Positions 6,794-15,288 of a DNA stretch of 16,678 nucleotides are shown piece by piece; the stretch's first letter is position 1, and the number at the start of each line of letters is the position of its first letter. Below the pieces are notes generated by a model. The model was not told where the DNA came from, ran no database searches, and saw only the letters and a list, made by a program, of their open reading frames with translations. The translations under genes and the position numbers were made by a program. Source of the stretch: Rhizobium sp. Q54 (GTDB lineage Bacteria > Pseudomonadota > Alphaproteobacteria > Rhizobiales > Beijerinckiaceae). Location: the NCBI GenBank assembly GCA_945903655.1, contig CAMDOY010000037.1:1-16678 (forward strand), in the 5' to 3' direction.

Positions 6794-6819
6794 CGCCTGA
6801 AGGCGTGTGCTTTCAGGCG
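6794..6819. terminator. Hairpin between the convergent hydrolase and aldolase genes
   Basis: CGCCTGAA (6794-6801) and TTCAGGCG (6812-6819) form a perfect 8-bp stem with a 10-base loop, 44 bp after the hydrolase stop and overlapping the aldolase stop codon (6813-6815). The location between convergent genes suits a bidirectional terminator, although neither side has a clear T-run. Confidence 0.4.
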
Positions 6820-7574
6820 TTGCGATCATAGCAGCCTTGCATCGCTTGGGGCGCGATAGGCTCGCATATGACGATTCCCATGTTCCGGCACGCGCATCGA
6901 TGGGCGTAATCAAAGACGTTTTTAAAAAGGTCCGCCCGTTTGTTTCGAAGTCCGCGATTTCTGGCGTCTGCCGCCCCACCATAGCGCTTGGCCCCCCCCG
7001 CCCAAGCCGCGTAAAGCTGTATCTTGCACGCTTGCTCAAGTTTCAGCGCATAGTAGACCGCTTCTTCGACCGTCACGCCAGCCGTCACGATCCCATGGTT
7101 CAACAAGATGAGCGCATTGTCGTCCCCAAGGCGCCGCGCAACGGCTGCGCCTCTCTCGGATGAGATGATGAGATCGGTCGTTTCATCAAAAATCCCGATG
7201 TCGCCAAAGATGGTCGCGTCAGCCGAAAGCGGCAACAGCGGCACGCCAAGGCTCGAAAAAACGACTGTATGAAGGGGATGCGTATGCACGACCGCATTGA
7301 TGTCAGGGCGAGCCCTCAGAACCTCGCTGTGGATATAAACCTCGTTGTGGCGGGGGAGCGACCCCTCGATCCGTTGGCCTTCGGCGTCAACAATGATGAT
7401 CTGATCGTCGGTCATCTCCTCCAGCCCGATGCCCGCTGGTTTCATGAGAAAACGTCCGTCGCCATCGGGAATGCGAAGGCTAATATGTCCTGCGACATAG
7501 TCTCCTTGTTCTTCGATCGCGAGGACCCGACCGGCCCGAACAAGCGCATGGCGGAGGGCTGCCGTGTCGGTCAC
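6813..7574 (-). CDS. Class II aldolase/adducin-family protein
   Basis: This 253-residue cytoplasmic protein has the zinc-enzyme pattern of L-fuculose-1-phosphate aldolase relatives (PF00596). Glu78 lies in HNEVYIHSEVLRARPD, His97 and His99 in VVHTHPLH, and His160 in LLNHG, at the same spacing as the fuculose aldolase residues E73, H92, H94 and H155. Family members perform retro-aldol cleavage, epimerisation or decarboxylation of hydroxy acids and sugar phosphates. The start is GTG at 7574, overlapping the upstream SBP stop as GTGA, which implies translational coupling. The end, after FKNVFDYAHR, extends by about 27 residues that look less conserved. Being last in the operon behind two SBPs suggests it acts on what they bring in. 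The substrate cannot be read from sequence. Confidence 0.88.
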   Translation of the reverse strand: MTDTAALRHALVRAGRVLAIEEQGDYVAGHISLRIPDGDGRFLMKPAGIGLEEMTDDQIIIVDAEGQRIEGSLPRHNEVYIHSEVLRARPDINAVVHTHPLHTVVFSSLGVPLLPLSADATIFGDIGIFDETTDLIISSERGAAVARRLGDDNALILLNHGIVTAGVTVEEAVYYALKLEQACKIQLYAAWAGGAKRYGGAADARNRGLRNKRADLFKNVFDYAHRCACRNMGIVICEPIAPQAMQGCYDRNA

Positions 7575-8641
7575 TTCGTATACTCCTGCGCGGCTGAAAT
7601 GATATGTTTGGGGGTCTGGGCGAGGGATTTGACGAGTTTCTCCACCTCGGTCCCAGGCGTCGGGCTCACCTCAAGCCCCGCGCGCGTAGCTTCATGGATG
7701 AAGTCCGGATCCTTCATGGTGTCCATGAAGGCCTTTTGCAGAACCGCAAGGCGTTCGGCGGGGATCGCCTTGGGCGCCACGATCGGGCGCGCGGCTGCTT
7801 CTGGCGAGTAGAGAAAGCGGATGACGGCGCGCGCCGTGTCGGCGGCGGCGAACTCGGTGAGACTTGGAATAGTCGGAATTTCGGGATTGCGCTGCGCCGT
7901 GTATTGAACCAGCAGATTGATCGACCCATCGGTGAGCCATTGCGGCCTTGTGCTCTTCACACTGGAGAGGCTCCAGGCGCAACGTCCATCAATCTCCCCT
8001 CGCTCCAAGGCCAGAGTGATGTCATTGCCGCCGGGGTAACCGCCCACAAACCTGAGTTTCGCGCGAAACATGTTGGAGAGCAGGGCTGCGCTTGTGTAAC
8101 TGATATCATTCTTGCTCAATCCGCCTGCGACAAATTCCGTGTTCTGCAAATCCTCAAACCTTGTAACCTTGGCGCCCCTACGCGATACGCAAAGCAGGGT
8201 TTCTGAGGCGATGCTGCCAATCCAGCTGAGGGAGTCCAGATCGATTTTTGTGGCGGGATCCAGAACGGAGGCCAGGAACAGGCCGCGATCGATGATGCCG
8301 ATATGCGTTCCATCCCTGGGCGCTACCGAGCCCAGCCAATTGGTGAGCCTTATGCTCCCGGCCCCCGGCATATTGAGCGCAATGACTTCGGGATTGCCGG
8401 GCAGATGCCGACCGATGTGCCGTGCAAGCGTGCGGCCGTAGAGATCATAGCCTCCGGCGCTGAAGCCAATCTGGACGGAAAGTGTTTTACCTCGATAAAA
8501 CGGAGCTTCATCGGCTTGCGTTGTCGCGGAGCAGACCAGGCACCCTGCGGCTGCAAGCGCGGCCATGAGGCCAAGCAGAGCCCTACGGCTGATGAGAATA
8601 GGGGGAAGACGCAATAGGCTTGCGACCATGGGTAAACTCAT
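7571..8641 (-). CDS. TctC-like substrate-binding protein, coupled to the aldolase
   Basis: This protein of about 356 residues has the receptor pattern FYRGKTLSVQIGFSAGGYDLYGRTLARHIG...LPGNPEVIALNMPGAGS, typical of a long TctC-like group frequently annotated as tricarboxylate transporter SBPs. The leader ISRRALLGLMAALAAAGC has a twin-arginine-like start and a possible weak lipobox cysteine (Cys34), so it may be exported by Tat or anchored as a lipoprotein. The start at 8641 (MSLPMVASLL) is uncertain because no good ribosome site is visible; ATG 8629 is the alternative. Longer starts would run into the upstream SBP gene. Its stop overlaps the aldolase GTG. It resembles the SBP immediately upstream throughout, so the two are probably an old duplication. 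No carrier subunit is nearby. Confidence 0.82.
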   Translation of the reverse strand: MSLPMVASLLRLPPILISRRALLGLMAALAAAGCLVCSATTQADEAPFYRGKTLSVQIGFSAGGYDLYGRTLARHIGRHLPGNPEVIALNMPGAGSIRLTNWLGSVAPRDGTHIGIIDRGLFLASVLDPATKIDLDSLSWIGSIASETLLCVSRRGAKVTRFEDLQNTEFVAGGLSKNDISYTSAALLSNMFRAKLRFVGGYPGGNDITLALERGEIDGRCAWSLSSVKSTRPQWLTDGSINLLVQYTAQRNPEIPTIPSLTEFAAADTARAVIRFLYSPEAAARPIVAPKAIPAERLAVLQKAFMDTMKDPDFIHEATRAGLEVSPTPGTEVEKLVKSLAQTPKHIISAAQEYTK

Positions 8642-8684
8642 TTCGTGGGGGATGCAGGGCGTGACGGATTGATGATCCCGACGT

Positions 8685-9764
8685 TCATTTTCCAACCATG
8701 GCTTTGCCTTTTTCAATGTAGTCATGGATAAAGGATTTAAGTTCTGCGTCAACCTGCATGGTATCCCGGAAGATTTGCTCGGTGCGAGGCCCATACAAAA
8801 ATCTCGGCGCATATTTCATCGTTCTGACCGCATCCGCCTTGTAGTCCGGATCTTGCGATGTCTTCGCGATTGCAGCGCGCCAGATATCCACGGCCTCTTG
8901 CGGCGCTCCCTGGGGAAATACGATGGTGCGCTGGAATGTCGTGCCGATCTCCTTGAGCAAGTGATGCGTGCGCCACAAGTTTGTTTTTGGCGGCTCGCCC
9001 CTTGCTTTGCGATAGAAGTAATCATAGGGCATCGCCTCTACGCCCTCGGCGTCCGGATGCGCGCGATCACTGGCGTCCGCCTGCGTGTCATACCAGACGG
9101 GAACCGCCACGCCAGCTTTCACCAGGGATGGCTCAATGGAGACGCGATAGGTTGGCATGGATTCGGATGTGAACTGGATTTCATTTCGCTCGAGCGCGAG
9201 GCGCGCTTCTGCGGCACCTGGATAGCCGCTGATATAGCGATAGGATATGCCCAGCAGATCAAGCTCGACCCGCAGGCGAAGATCCTTGTCGTTGTCCGGC
9301 GTGAGGCCTCCAACCCAGAACCCTTTTTTGGTCAGAAGGTCTTCTGGCTTTTTAACGCCAATGTCGGTTCGCACATAAGATACCGTATTGCCCTCTGTGC
9401 TCGCGATGAAGTGAAACTTACGTACGTCAACCTTGAGCGCAGGCGTCTCATGCGCCTGCGCGCCGACCATGCCGGTCATATAGCCGATGGTCAGTCCGTC
9501 GTCGCTTGCGATCTGCCCCAGCCAATTGACGCCAATGAGGCCGCCAGCGCCACCCATGTTGCGAACGACGATCACGGGATTGCCGGGGATATGTTTGGGC
9601 AAATGCCGCGCCAGCAAACGCGCTTCAGTGTCAGTAGGTCCACCCGAGGTGTAATTCACCACGAATGAAATCGTTTTCCCCCGATAAAAGTCGCTAGTTT
9701 GCGCATGGGCTGAGCCTGCGACGCAAGCCAGGCTCCACGCCAAAAAGGCTGCTGATCCATTCAT
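8685..9764 (-). CDS. TctC-like substrate-binding protein
   Basis: This 359-residue periplasmic protein has a clean signal peptide ending AHA/QTS (cleavage near residue 21). The mature part starts DFYRGKTISFVVNYTSGGPTD and continues with RHLPKHIPGNPVIVVRNMGGAGG and SGYPGAAEARLALERNEIQF. These are the same landmarks as in the next gene (7571-8641), 43 bp downstream. A strong GGGGAGG ribosome site precedes ATG 9764. The two SBPs and the aldolase form one minus-strand transcription unit. Family knowledge predicts capture of a small organic acid or aromatic compound; the ligand is unknown. This copy seems intact, unlike the hydrolase remnant just upstream. Confidence 0.87.
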   Translation of the reverse strand: MNGSAAFLAWSLACVAGSAHAQTSDFYRGKTISFVVNYTSGGPTDTEARLLARHLPKHIPGNPVIVVRNMGGAGGLIGVNWLGQIASDDGLTIGYMTGMVGAQAHETPALKVDVRKFHFIASTEGNTVSYVRTDIGVKKPEDLLTKKGFWVGGLTPDNDKDLRLRVELDLLGISYRYISGYPGAAEARLALERNEIQFTSESMPTYRVSIEPSLVKAGVAVPVWYDTQADASDRAHPDAEGVEAMPYDYFYRKARGEPPKTNLWRTHHLLKEIGTTFQRTIVFPQGAPQEAVDIWRAAIAKTSQDPDYKADAVRTMKYAPRFLYGPRTEQIFRDTMQVDAELKSFIHDYIEKGKAMVGK

Positions 9765-9997
9765 GACGCCTCCCCGATTTTGTTGTCATGATGATCACTC
9801 ATAATTCGACTTGAGGCAACAGGGGTTCGGGACGCTTTCAGGGAACGCGAGGAGGATGGGGCTGACCCAACACCCGACCCGATGACACAAATCCATCGGC
9901 CAGCAAGGCTCGCAACCCGGGCGCCTTCATCTCGTTACGGTGCGCGGCATCATCCAGGAATCCCGGCGGCATCAAATCGGTATGCCTGGGCGGCAAC

Positions 9998-10114
9998 GCA
10001 GGAACCCGCCTGCAGATAGAGCAGGGGCTCGCCTGCGCCGAATTAATGCACCTCGATCGCCACGCCGCCGATGTAGAGCATCGCATGGCGATCCGTCTGT
10101 CCATGATCCATCAT
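9998..10114 (-). pseudogene. 5' remnant of an alpha/beta hydrolase gene
   Basis: ATG at 10114 (or 10111), with GAGG nearby, opens a frame reading HAMLYIGGVAIEVH, then TAA (10045-10043), then FGAGEPLLYLQAG. Together this is the first two strands of an alpha/beta hydrolase, where the usual text is IEVHEFGxGxPLLYLHGG, so a Glu codon has probably become TAA. After about position 9998 the hydrolase similarity fades and further stops appear; the rest of the gene is not recognisable down to 9838. A shifted 88-codon frame covers 9838-10104 but shows no family signature. The surrounding gap 9765-10146 therefore holds only this debris plus the promoter/ribosome-site region of the SBP gene at 9764. Order relative to the monooxygenase operon suggests the hydrolase once belonged to it. 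Confidence 0.6.
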
Positions 10115-10146
10115 GTCATGCCTCACATTGTCTCAAACTCCCGAGT

Positions 10147-11196
10147 TCATGGCGCTGGACGGTAGGGGCCAAGGTCCCTGACCGCGGTCAGCACAAAGCT
10201 TTCGTCGAGGATCGTTTCGACCGTGACCGTAGGGTCGGCGACATCGCCGATCTGGCGAAAAAAGGCGAGATCCTTGCGCATGCTGTCGGTGTTCACGCGC
10301 CCGTCGGGATCTACGGCGTGGGGGTAGGCGCGGCGGATCTGTTCTTCTTTCAACTCCAGCCGACGCGCCAGAATGCGCACGACCTCATCGGCTTTCGGCG
10401 TATTTCTCCAGCGACCATTATCGAGGGCGTCGTTGAAGTCGCGGATGGCGCGCACATAGGCCTTCATGAAACGTCGCGCGACCTCGGGACGGTCCTTGGC
10501 GAGACGGTCGCCATAGACGATCATGCTGATCTGGTCGTCCGGATAGAAATCCTCGGTCGGCGCGAAACGCACGCCCGATCCCATGTCGACCAGGGCCGTG
10601 CCGAAGGGCTCGATCATCATCGATCCGTCGACGGCCTTGTTCTGAAAGGCGACGACCTGTTGGGGGTAGCCCATGAAGGCTTTTTCGGCGTCGGCGAAAG
10701 TCAGGCCGCCCTTCTTGAGCGCCTCGTTGAAGACAGAAAGGGAGGAGACGCCGGGCGCCGTAAAAGCGAATTTCAGCCCCTTCAGGTCGCGGTAATCCTT
10801 GAAGCGTCCGGATTCGATCAGGTCCTTTCGGATCATCACGGTCTGGTACATGTTGTTCTTCGCCGTGCGGCCGCGGTCTGCGACCACGCGCACGTCGATC
10901 TTGCGGGCGGCGGCGTTGTAGAGGCCCACATTCGCTGGCGCGCTGCCGACATCCAGATCCCCTGTGCCCAGAGGGACGATCATGCGGGCGCCGGAATCGA
11001 AATAGATCTGCTGGAATTCAATGCCCTCTTGTTTGAAATAGCCCCTCTCGTCGGCGACGAAGAAGCCGACGTCGCCGGTATTGCGCGTAAAACCGGCCTT
11101 GACGACATCGGCGGCGCTGGCGAGCGAGACTGAGGCCAGAAAGCCGCAGAGCCCTGAGATCCCCAGTGTGATGAAAGCGTAGGCTGATCGCATCAT
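10147..11196 (-). CDS. NMT1/SsuA-type ABC transporter substrate-binding protein
   Basis: The protein is about 349 residues long, with a signal peptide ending LASA/ADVVK near residue 30. The mature part shows the NMT1/THI5-like fold (PF09084 type): GFTRNTGDVGFFVADERGYFKQEGI, then MIVPLGTGDLDVGSAPANVGLYNA and a domain-2 portion with DLKGLKFAFTAPGVSS and VDGSMMIEPFG. Relatives bind aromatic or sulfonated compounds and pyrimidines for ABC importers. No permease or ATPase gene is present. ATG 11196 is chosen; ATG 11193 gives better spacing to GGGGGG and is equally possible. It lies 49 bp after the FAD monooxygenase gene, in the same orientation, so it probably supplies that enzyme's substrate. Confidence 0.87.
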   Translation of the reverse strand: MMRSAYAFITLGISGLCGFLASVSLASAADVVKAGFTRNTGDVGFFVADERGYFKQEGIEFQQIYFDSGARMIVPLGTGDLDVGSAPANVGLYNAAARKIDVRVVADRGRTAKNNMYQTVMIRKDLIESGRFKDYRDLKGLKFAFTAPGVSSLSVFNEALKKGGLTFADAEKAFMGYPQQVVAFQNKAVDGSMMIEPFGTALVDMGSGVRFAPTEDFYPDDQISMIVYGDRLAKDRPEVARRFMKAYVRAIRDFNDALDNGRWRNTPKADEVVRILARRLELKEEQIRRAYPHAVDPDGRVNTDSMRKDLAFFRQIGDVADPTVTVETILDESFVLTAVRDLGPYRPAP

Positions 11197-11224
11197 ACCC
11201 CCCTTTGTTCGTTTTTGTATATAT

Positions 11225-11238
11225 TTGCGAGTTCGCAA
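11225..11238. promoter_or_regulatory. Palindrome TTGCGA-GT-TCGCAA between monooxygenase and SBP genes
   Basis: A perfect 6+2+6 palindrome lies in the 49-bp gap between the monooxygenase stop (11246) and the SBP start (11196). A 2-base centre is too tight for a good hairpin, so an operator or an internal-promoter element is more likely than a terminator. It shares the outer TTGC...GCAA frame with the palindrome at 3694-3707. On the minus strand it is followed by AT-rich ATATATACAAAAAC. Confidence 0.35.
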
Positions 11239-11245
11239 GGCTTTG

Positions 11246-12850
11246 TCAGTGGCCTGTCACCCGCGCCACGAGCGAGCCAGGATCGTCTGGTGGATGATCG
11301 CCCCGCCACACCACATGCAAATCCGGCCGCACGAGCACGAGATTGCGCTCATATAGATTGCGGGCCGCCTCGCTTGCGATGGGGAGGGTCGAAAAGGGCG
11401 CGCCAATCCTGCAAAAGGCCTGCGATAGGCCCGAGGCGTCCTGCGCGCCATGGGAGAGATCGATCAGCGTGAAACCCTCCGGCACAAGGTCCTGAATCGC
11501 GACGCCGGGCGCAATCCACACGTGGGGCAGGCGCGCACCTGCGCAGGCGCTGGGTTGATAGCGGATGAAGTCATCTGGCGGCGGATCGTTCTCGTTGCAG
11601 ACGATGGGAGACCCCGCATAGCAATAGCCCAATTCCGCGCCCGCCATCTCCGCGCTCTTGCGCTGTTCGATGTCGGTCAGTCGGACCAAATGCTCGCGGG
11701 CGGCGAGGCCGGCTGGGGTCGTCTCCCAGACCTCCGGCACGCAGGCGTCCCGCCAAGCGCGCCGCCCCAGAGTTGCGAATCTGGAGGCCGCGACATTACG
11801 TTTGGCGATGGGTTGGCGCTCGGCTTCATAGCTTTCCAGAAGTCCTGGGCCACCCCAGCCAGAAAGCGTCGCCGCCAGTTTCCAACCCAGATCCACCGCA
11901 TCCCCGACGCCCGAATTCATGCCGAGCCCGCCGGTGGGGATGACCAGATGGGCGGCGTCGCCCGCGATGAAGACCCTGCGATCCATCACTTGCGTGGCGT
12001 AGAGCAGGTTCTGCTTCCACCGCCCCACATATTTTGTTTCGTAATCGACCGGCATCCCGACGATGCGTTCAAACCTGCGCGGCATTTCGGCGTCTTCGCC
12101 CGCGACGGAGTGCAGGGTGAAATGTTTTGTGTCGTCCTGCACGATGAGGAAGGTCGATTGCTGATCGACGAGGTGGTAATGCCTGCCGCGTCCGATCCTG
12201 ATCCTGTCGAACAGGTCCGGCGCGTAAAAGAGGCCCTGGCGCAATTCTAGCAGATTGGCTTCGCCCTGAAGGCCTATGCCAAGGGTTTTGCGCACAAGGC
12301 TTGATCCGCCATCGCAGCCCACCATGTAACGGGCGCGAAAGCGTTCAGACCCCCCATCGATTCGCTGGGCCTCGACGGTCACCCCATCTTCGTCTTGAGA
12401 AAACCCGACCAGTTCATGGCCGAAGCGCACATCAATGAGCGGATGGCGATCCGCATGGGCTTTCAGGAGTGGTTCGAGCGTATATTGCGAGATGAGCTGG
12501 TAGGGCTCGCGCGGCAGAGCGCCATCGTTTCGCGCGTCGATCTGCGCTTGATATTCAGCCACCGAGGGGTAGGGGAGTCTGAAGAGCGCAGGTTCGGCCA
12601 GCGAGAAAACCAGAAAGATGTCCATGGAGACATCCGCCGGAAAGCCAGCGCGCCTGATTTCCTCGCTCAGGCCCATGCGACGGAAGATTTCCATGGTGCG
12701 GGCGTTGCACCGCTCCATTTTGGGCAAGCCGGATGGACGGGGGTTGCGCTCCATCAGGAGGCATGAAACGCCGCGCCTTCCAAGATCGAGGGCAAGCGTG
12801 AGCCCCGTGGGGCCAGCTCCGACTATGATGACGTCCCACGACGGTTCCAA
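11246..12850 (-). CDS. FAD-dependent aromatic-type monooxygenase (PheA/TfdB-like, class A)
   Basis: This 534-residue protein is a group A flavoprotein hydroxylase. It has the FAD dinucleotide fold GAGPTG (residues 11-16), ERNP...NARTMEIFRRMGL (about 35-61), the CDGGSS (DG) motif at 179-184 and the GDAAH (GD) motif at 297-301. A C-terminal tail of about 130 residues resembles the thioredoxin-like domain of phenol hydroxylases. Such enzymes use NAD(P)H and oxygen, without a partner reductase, to hydroxylate phenolic or N-heteroaromatic rings. The start is TTG (12850), chosen because AAGGAA lies six bases upstream and the protein starts right at the FAD fold. It is followed by an SBP gene and preceded by a hydrolase and an LLM gene on the same strand, as in a catabolic operon. 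The hydroxylated substrate is unknown. Confidence 0.9.
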   Translation of the reverse strand: MEPSWDVIIVGAGPTGLTLALDLGRRGVSCLLMERNPRPSGLPKMERCNARTMEIFRRMGLSEEIRRAGFPADVSMDIFLVFSLAEPALFRLPYPSVAEYQAQIDARNDGALPREPYQLISQYTLEPLLKAHADRHPLIDVRFGHELVGFSQDEDGVTVEAQRIDGGSERFRARYMVGCDGGSSLVRKTLGIGLQGEANLLELRQGLFYAPDLFDRIRIGRGRHYHLVDQQSTFLIVQDDTKHFTLHSVAGEDAEMPRRFERIVGMPVDYETKYVGRWKQNLLYATQVMDRRVFIAGDAAHLVIPTGGLGMNSGVGDAVDLGWKLAATLSGWGGPGLLESYEAERQPIAKRNVAASRFATLGRRAWRDACVPEVWETTPAGLAAREHLVRLTDIEQRKSAEMAGAELGYCYAGSPIVCNENDPPPDDFIRYQPSACAGARLPHVWIAPGVAIQDLVPEGFTLIDLSHGAQDASGLSQAFCRIGAPFSTLPIASEAARNLYERNLVLVRPDLHVVWRGDHPPDDPGSLVARVTGH

Positions 12851-12934
12851 ATGCGTTTCCTTTTATGCTTTAGGTGGGGCGGACGGGGGGCGATTGGCGT
12901 CCCCGCGCGCTCGTTCATGTGGCGGCGGTTGGCG

Positions 12935-13717
12935 TCACGAATCCAGAAAGGACAGGATCGCCTTCGCCGTGGCAGCTGGCTGATCGCATTCGGCCACATG
13001 GCCCGCGTTTTTGATCGTCCGCACCTTGGTCTTGCCGTTGATCGCCTTGGCGAGACGTTTGGAATAGGCGGCGGGGATCACCCGGTCCTGATCGCCCTGC
13101 AAGATGAGCGTCTGCGCCGTCAAGCGGGAGACGCGCGTGATGAGGCCGGTATCGCCCAGCGGCCAGATCAGCGAGGCGGCGGCCACCCGCGCCCGCAGGG
13201 ACGTGATGTCCCAATCCATCTTGTTCGCCCCCTCCGGCATGGCCAGAAAGGCGTCGAAGGCTTCAGGCTTGTTGGAGACGAGCCGGGCGAGGCCACCGGG
13301 CGGCTGGGCGAAAATATCTGCCATGGGCTCGGCCTCATCGAAGAGGCCGAAGGGAGCGATGAGCGCCAGGCGGCGCACATCATCGGGCCAGAGCGAGGCC
13401 AGTTCGGCGGCCAGCGCCCCACCAACGGAGGCGCCTACGAGATCGGCGCCGCAGAGTCCCGCCGCCACCATGGCGTCGCGGGCGGCGACGATCCAGTCGA
13501 GGTGGCCATCGATCCCGTCCGAGGAAGGGCCGCCGGGAAAGCCCGGCAGGGAGGGCACGATGACCTGCCGCGAGTCCGCGAGGGCGTCGAGGAAGGGCGT
13601 CCATCTGGGCTGGCCGCCAATCCCTGCGAAGACGCCGACGCGCTTGCCCTTGCCCTTCTTCCAGACGCGCATGGGGCCGCTGGGCGTGTCGATGGTGGTT
13701 TCGCGAGGCTTGGTCAT
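12935..13717 (-). CDS. Alpha/beta hydrolase
   Basis: This intact 260-residue cytoplasmic hydrolase has PSLPGFPGG after strand beta-4, the nucleophile elbow GASVGG (Ser97), GDQDRV (Asp211) and NAGHVAE (His240): a complete Ser-Asp-His triad. The size and order match MhpC-like C-C hydrolases as well as esterases and lactonases; sequence alone does not decide. Its ATG overlaps the stop of the upstream LLM gene (ATGA), so the two are translationally coupled and probably act in sequence. For instance, the LLM enzyme could form an ester or lactone that this enzyme opens. The monooxygenase gene follows 84 bp downstream in the same direction. It is the only fully intact non-exported hydrolase in the window. 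Confidence 0.88.
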   Translation of the reverse strand: MTKPRETTIDTPSGPMRVWKKGKGKRVGVFAGIGGQPRWTPFLDALADSRQVIVPSLPGFPGGPSSDGIDGHLDWIVAARDAMVAAGLCGADLVGASVGGALAAELASLWPDDVRRLALIAPFGLFDEAEPMADIFAQPPGGLARLVSNKPEAFDAFLAMPEGANKMDWDITSLRARVAAASLIWPLGDTGLITRVSRLTAQTLILQGDQDRVIPAAYSKRLAKAINGKTKVRTIKNAGHVAECDQPAATAKAILSFLDS

Positions 13718-14979
13718 TGGGCGGCGATCCCCGTGACGTCAGCGAAGGTCGAGCCTGCGGGGACGCGCTTGTTCGCAGGCATGCCCGTCGGCCACCAGCG
13801 GTTCTCCCATTGCCCCTCGAACAGGTCCTTGATCTGCGGCAGCACCTTGCGGGCGAACAGATCCGTATTGTAGCGGGTCAGTTGCGCGCTCATGTTGCCG
13901 AAGTGCAGCAGGAGCATGAGGTTGCCCACATTCATGTCCTTGCAGACATTGCGGAGGGTCTCCGCCACTTCATCGGGCGAGCCGATGACGACGTGGCCCG
14001 CGTCGAAGATGTCGCTCTGGTCGGCGCGCGCCTTCATTCTGGATTGCTGCGCCGCCTGCATCACCTGCGAGCCCATGGAGGCGCGCACGGTGGCCTCCGT
14101 CGTATAGCCCGGCGGGTTGGCGTAGGCGGGGTCGGTGTGGAGGCAGCGGTTGTAGAAATAGTCGGCTGGCTCGCGATAAAGATCCAGCGCCTCCTTGCGG
14201 GACTCCGCGACGCCCACGAATTGCAGGAAGCCCGCCTGGAAGGGATTCGGCTCCCTGCCCATCTCCTTCATCTGCCGCCAGAATCCGGCGATGGACGCCT
14301 TGCTGGCCTGATGGCCGAAATAGGAGAGGTTGGCGTAGACGAAGTCCTTTTCCACGCACATGCGCCAGGTCTCGACCGAGCCGCCGCCGGGCACCCAGAC
14401 GGGCGGGCGCGGCGACTGGATTGGCTTGGGCCAGGCGTTGACATAGCGCTGTTTGTTGAAGCGCCCGTTGAAGGAGAAGACCTTGTCCTCCTTCCACGCG
14501 CGCAGGATCAGCTCGATGCCTTCGTAGTAGCGCTCACGCAGCACGGCCGGGTTCTGCCCATAGGCGTAGCAGGTGTCCATGGGGGTGCCGACAGGGAAGC
14601 CCGCGATCAGGCGCCCGCCCGACAGGCAATCCAGCATGCCGAATTCCTCGGCCACGCGCGTGGGGGGATTATAGAGCGCGACGGAATTGCCCATCACGCA
14701 GATCGCCGCGTCGCTGGTTTCGCGGGCGAGGACCGAGGCGATCAGATTGGGCGAGGGCATCATGCCATAGGCGTTGGCGTGATGCTCGTTCACGCAGACG
14801 CCATCAAAGCCCGCATTGGCGGCGTAAACGAGTTCATCAATATATTCGTTATAGGCGCGGTGGCCGATCTCCGGGTTGAACATGCCGGGGTCAAGATCGA
14901 CCCAAACAGAATTATGCTTCTGCTTGAAGTCGGGTTTCAGGTCCGGATAGGGCATCAGGTGGAACCAAAGAGCTTTCAT
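13714..14979 (-). CDS. LLM class flavin-dependent oxidoreductase
   Basis: A 421-residue luciferase-like protein (PF00296). It has the first barrel strand MKALWFHLMPYPD, then GFDGVCVNEHHANAYGMMPSPNL (the EHH segment is typical of the family), MLDCLSGGRLIAGFPVGTP, and PRPPVWVPGGGSVET. It is longer than the other LLM protein (370 residues) and not a close copy of it. A GGGAG ribosome site lies ten bases before the ATG. It is the first gene of the coupled series with the alpha/beta hydrolase (ATGA overlap) and the FAD monooxygenase. It needs reduced flavin from a reductase not encoded here. Possible roles are Baeyer-Villiger-like oxidation or N- or S-dealkylation; the substrate is unknown. No clear promoter motif is seen upstream. 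Confidence 0.9.
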   Translation of the reverse strand: MKALWFHLMPYPDLKPDFKQKHNSVWVDLDPGMFNPEIGHRAYNEYIDELVYAANAGFDGVCVNEHHANAYGMMPSPNLIASVLARETSDAAICVMGNSVALYNPPTRVAEEFGMLDCLSGGRLIAGFPVGTPMDTCYAYGQNPAVLRERYYEGIELILRAWKEDKVFSFNGRFNKQRYVNAWPKPIQSPRPPVWVPGGGSVETWRMCVEKDFVYANLSYFGHQASKASIAGFWRQMKEMGREPNPFQAGFLQFVGVAESRKEALDLYREPADYFYNRCLHTDPAYANPPGYTTEATVRASMGSQVMQAAQQSRMKARADQSDIFDAGHVVIGSPDEVAETLRNVCKDMNVGNLMLLLHFGNMSAQLTRYNTDLFARKVLPQIKDLFEGQWENRWWPTGMPANKRVPAGSTFADVTGIAAQ

Positions 14980-15288
14980 CTCAGTAAACTCCCATCGTTA
15001 AGGCTGTGAGCGTCGCTTTTGTTGTTTGTTGGCTTGCGTGTTGATGGACTTCCCCTCGTCATGGGGAGGCGCGTTTGGCGGGCTCAATCCTGTCTCCGAC
15101 GAAATCGGTGAGATTCCGGGGCGTCATTCGAAGCCCTTTCGGCACCTCATGGTTCGGGCCCCTGATCGGCGCCCCGTCTCATCGCAGCGGCCTTGGTATG
15201 GTCGGGCGGGCGTCCGCCTTCAAAAGGGGGTGCCGCCGGACGGCGAACAGGCCCATTCGATCCCGCCCCCCATGAGGCCCTGCCGAGG

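Noticed and set aside
9838..10104. An 88-codon minus-strand frame as a real small gene.
   Set aside because: It overlaps the hydrolase remnant out of frame, is Arg/Pro/Ser-rich as expected for out-of-frame GC-rich DNA, and shows no family signature.
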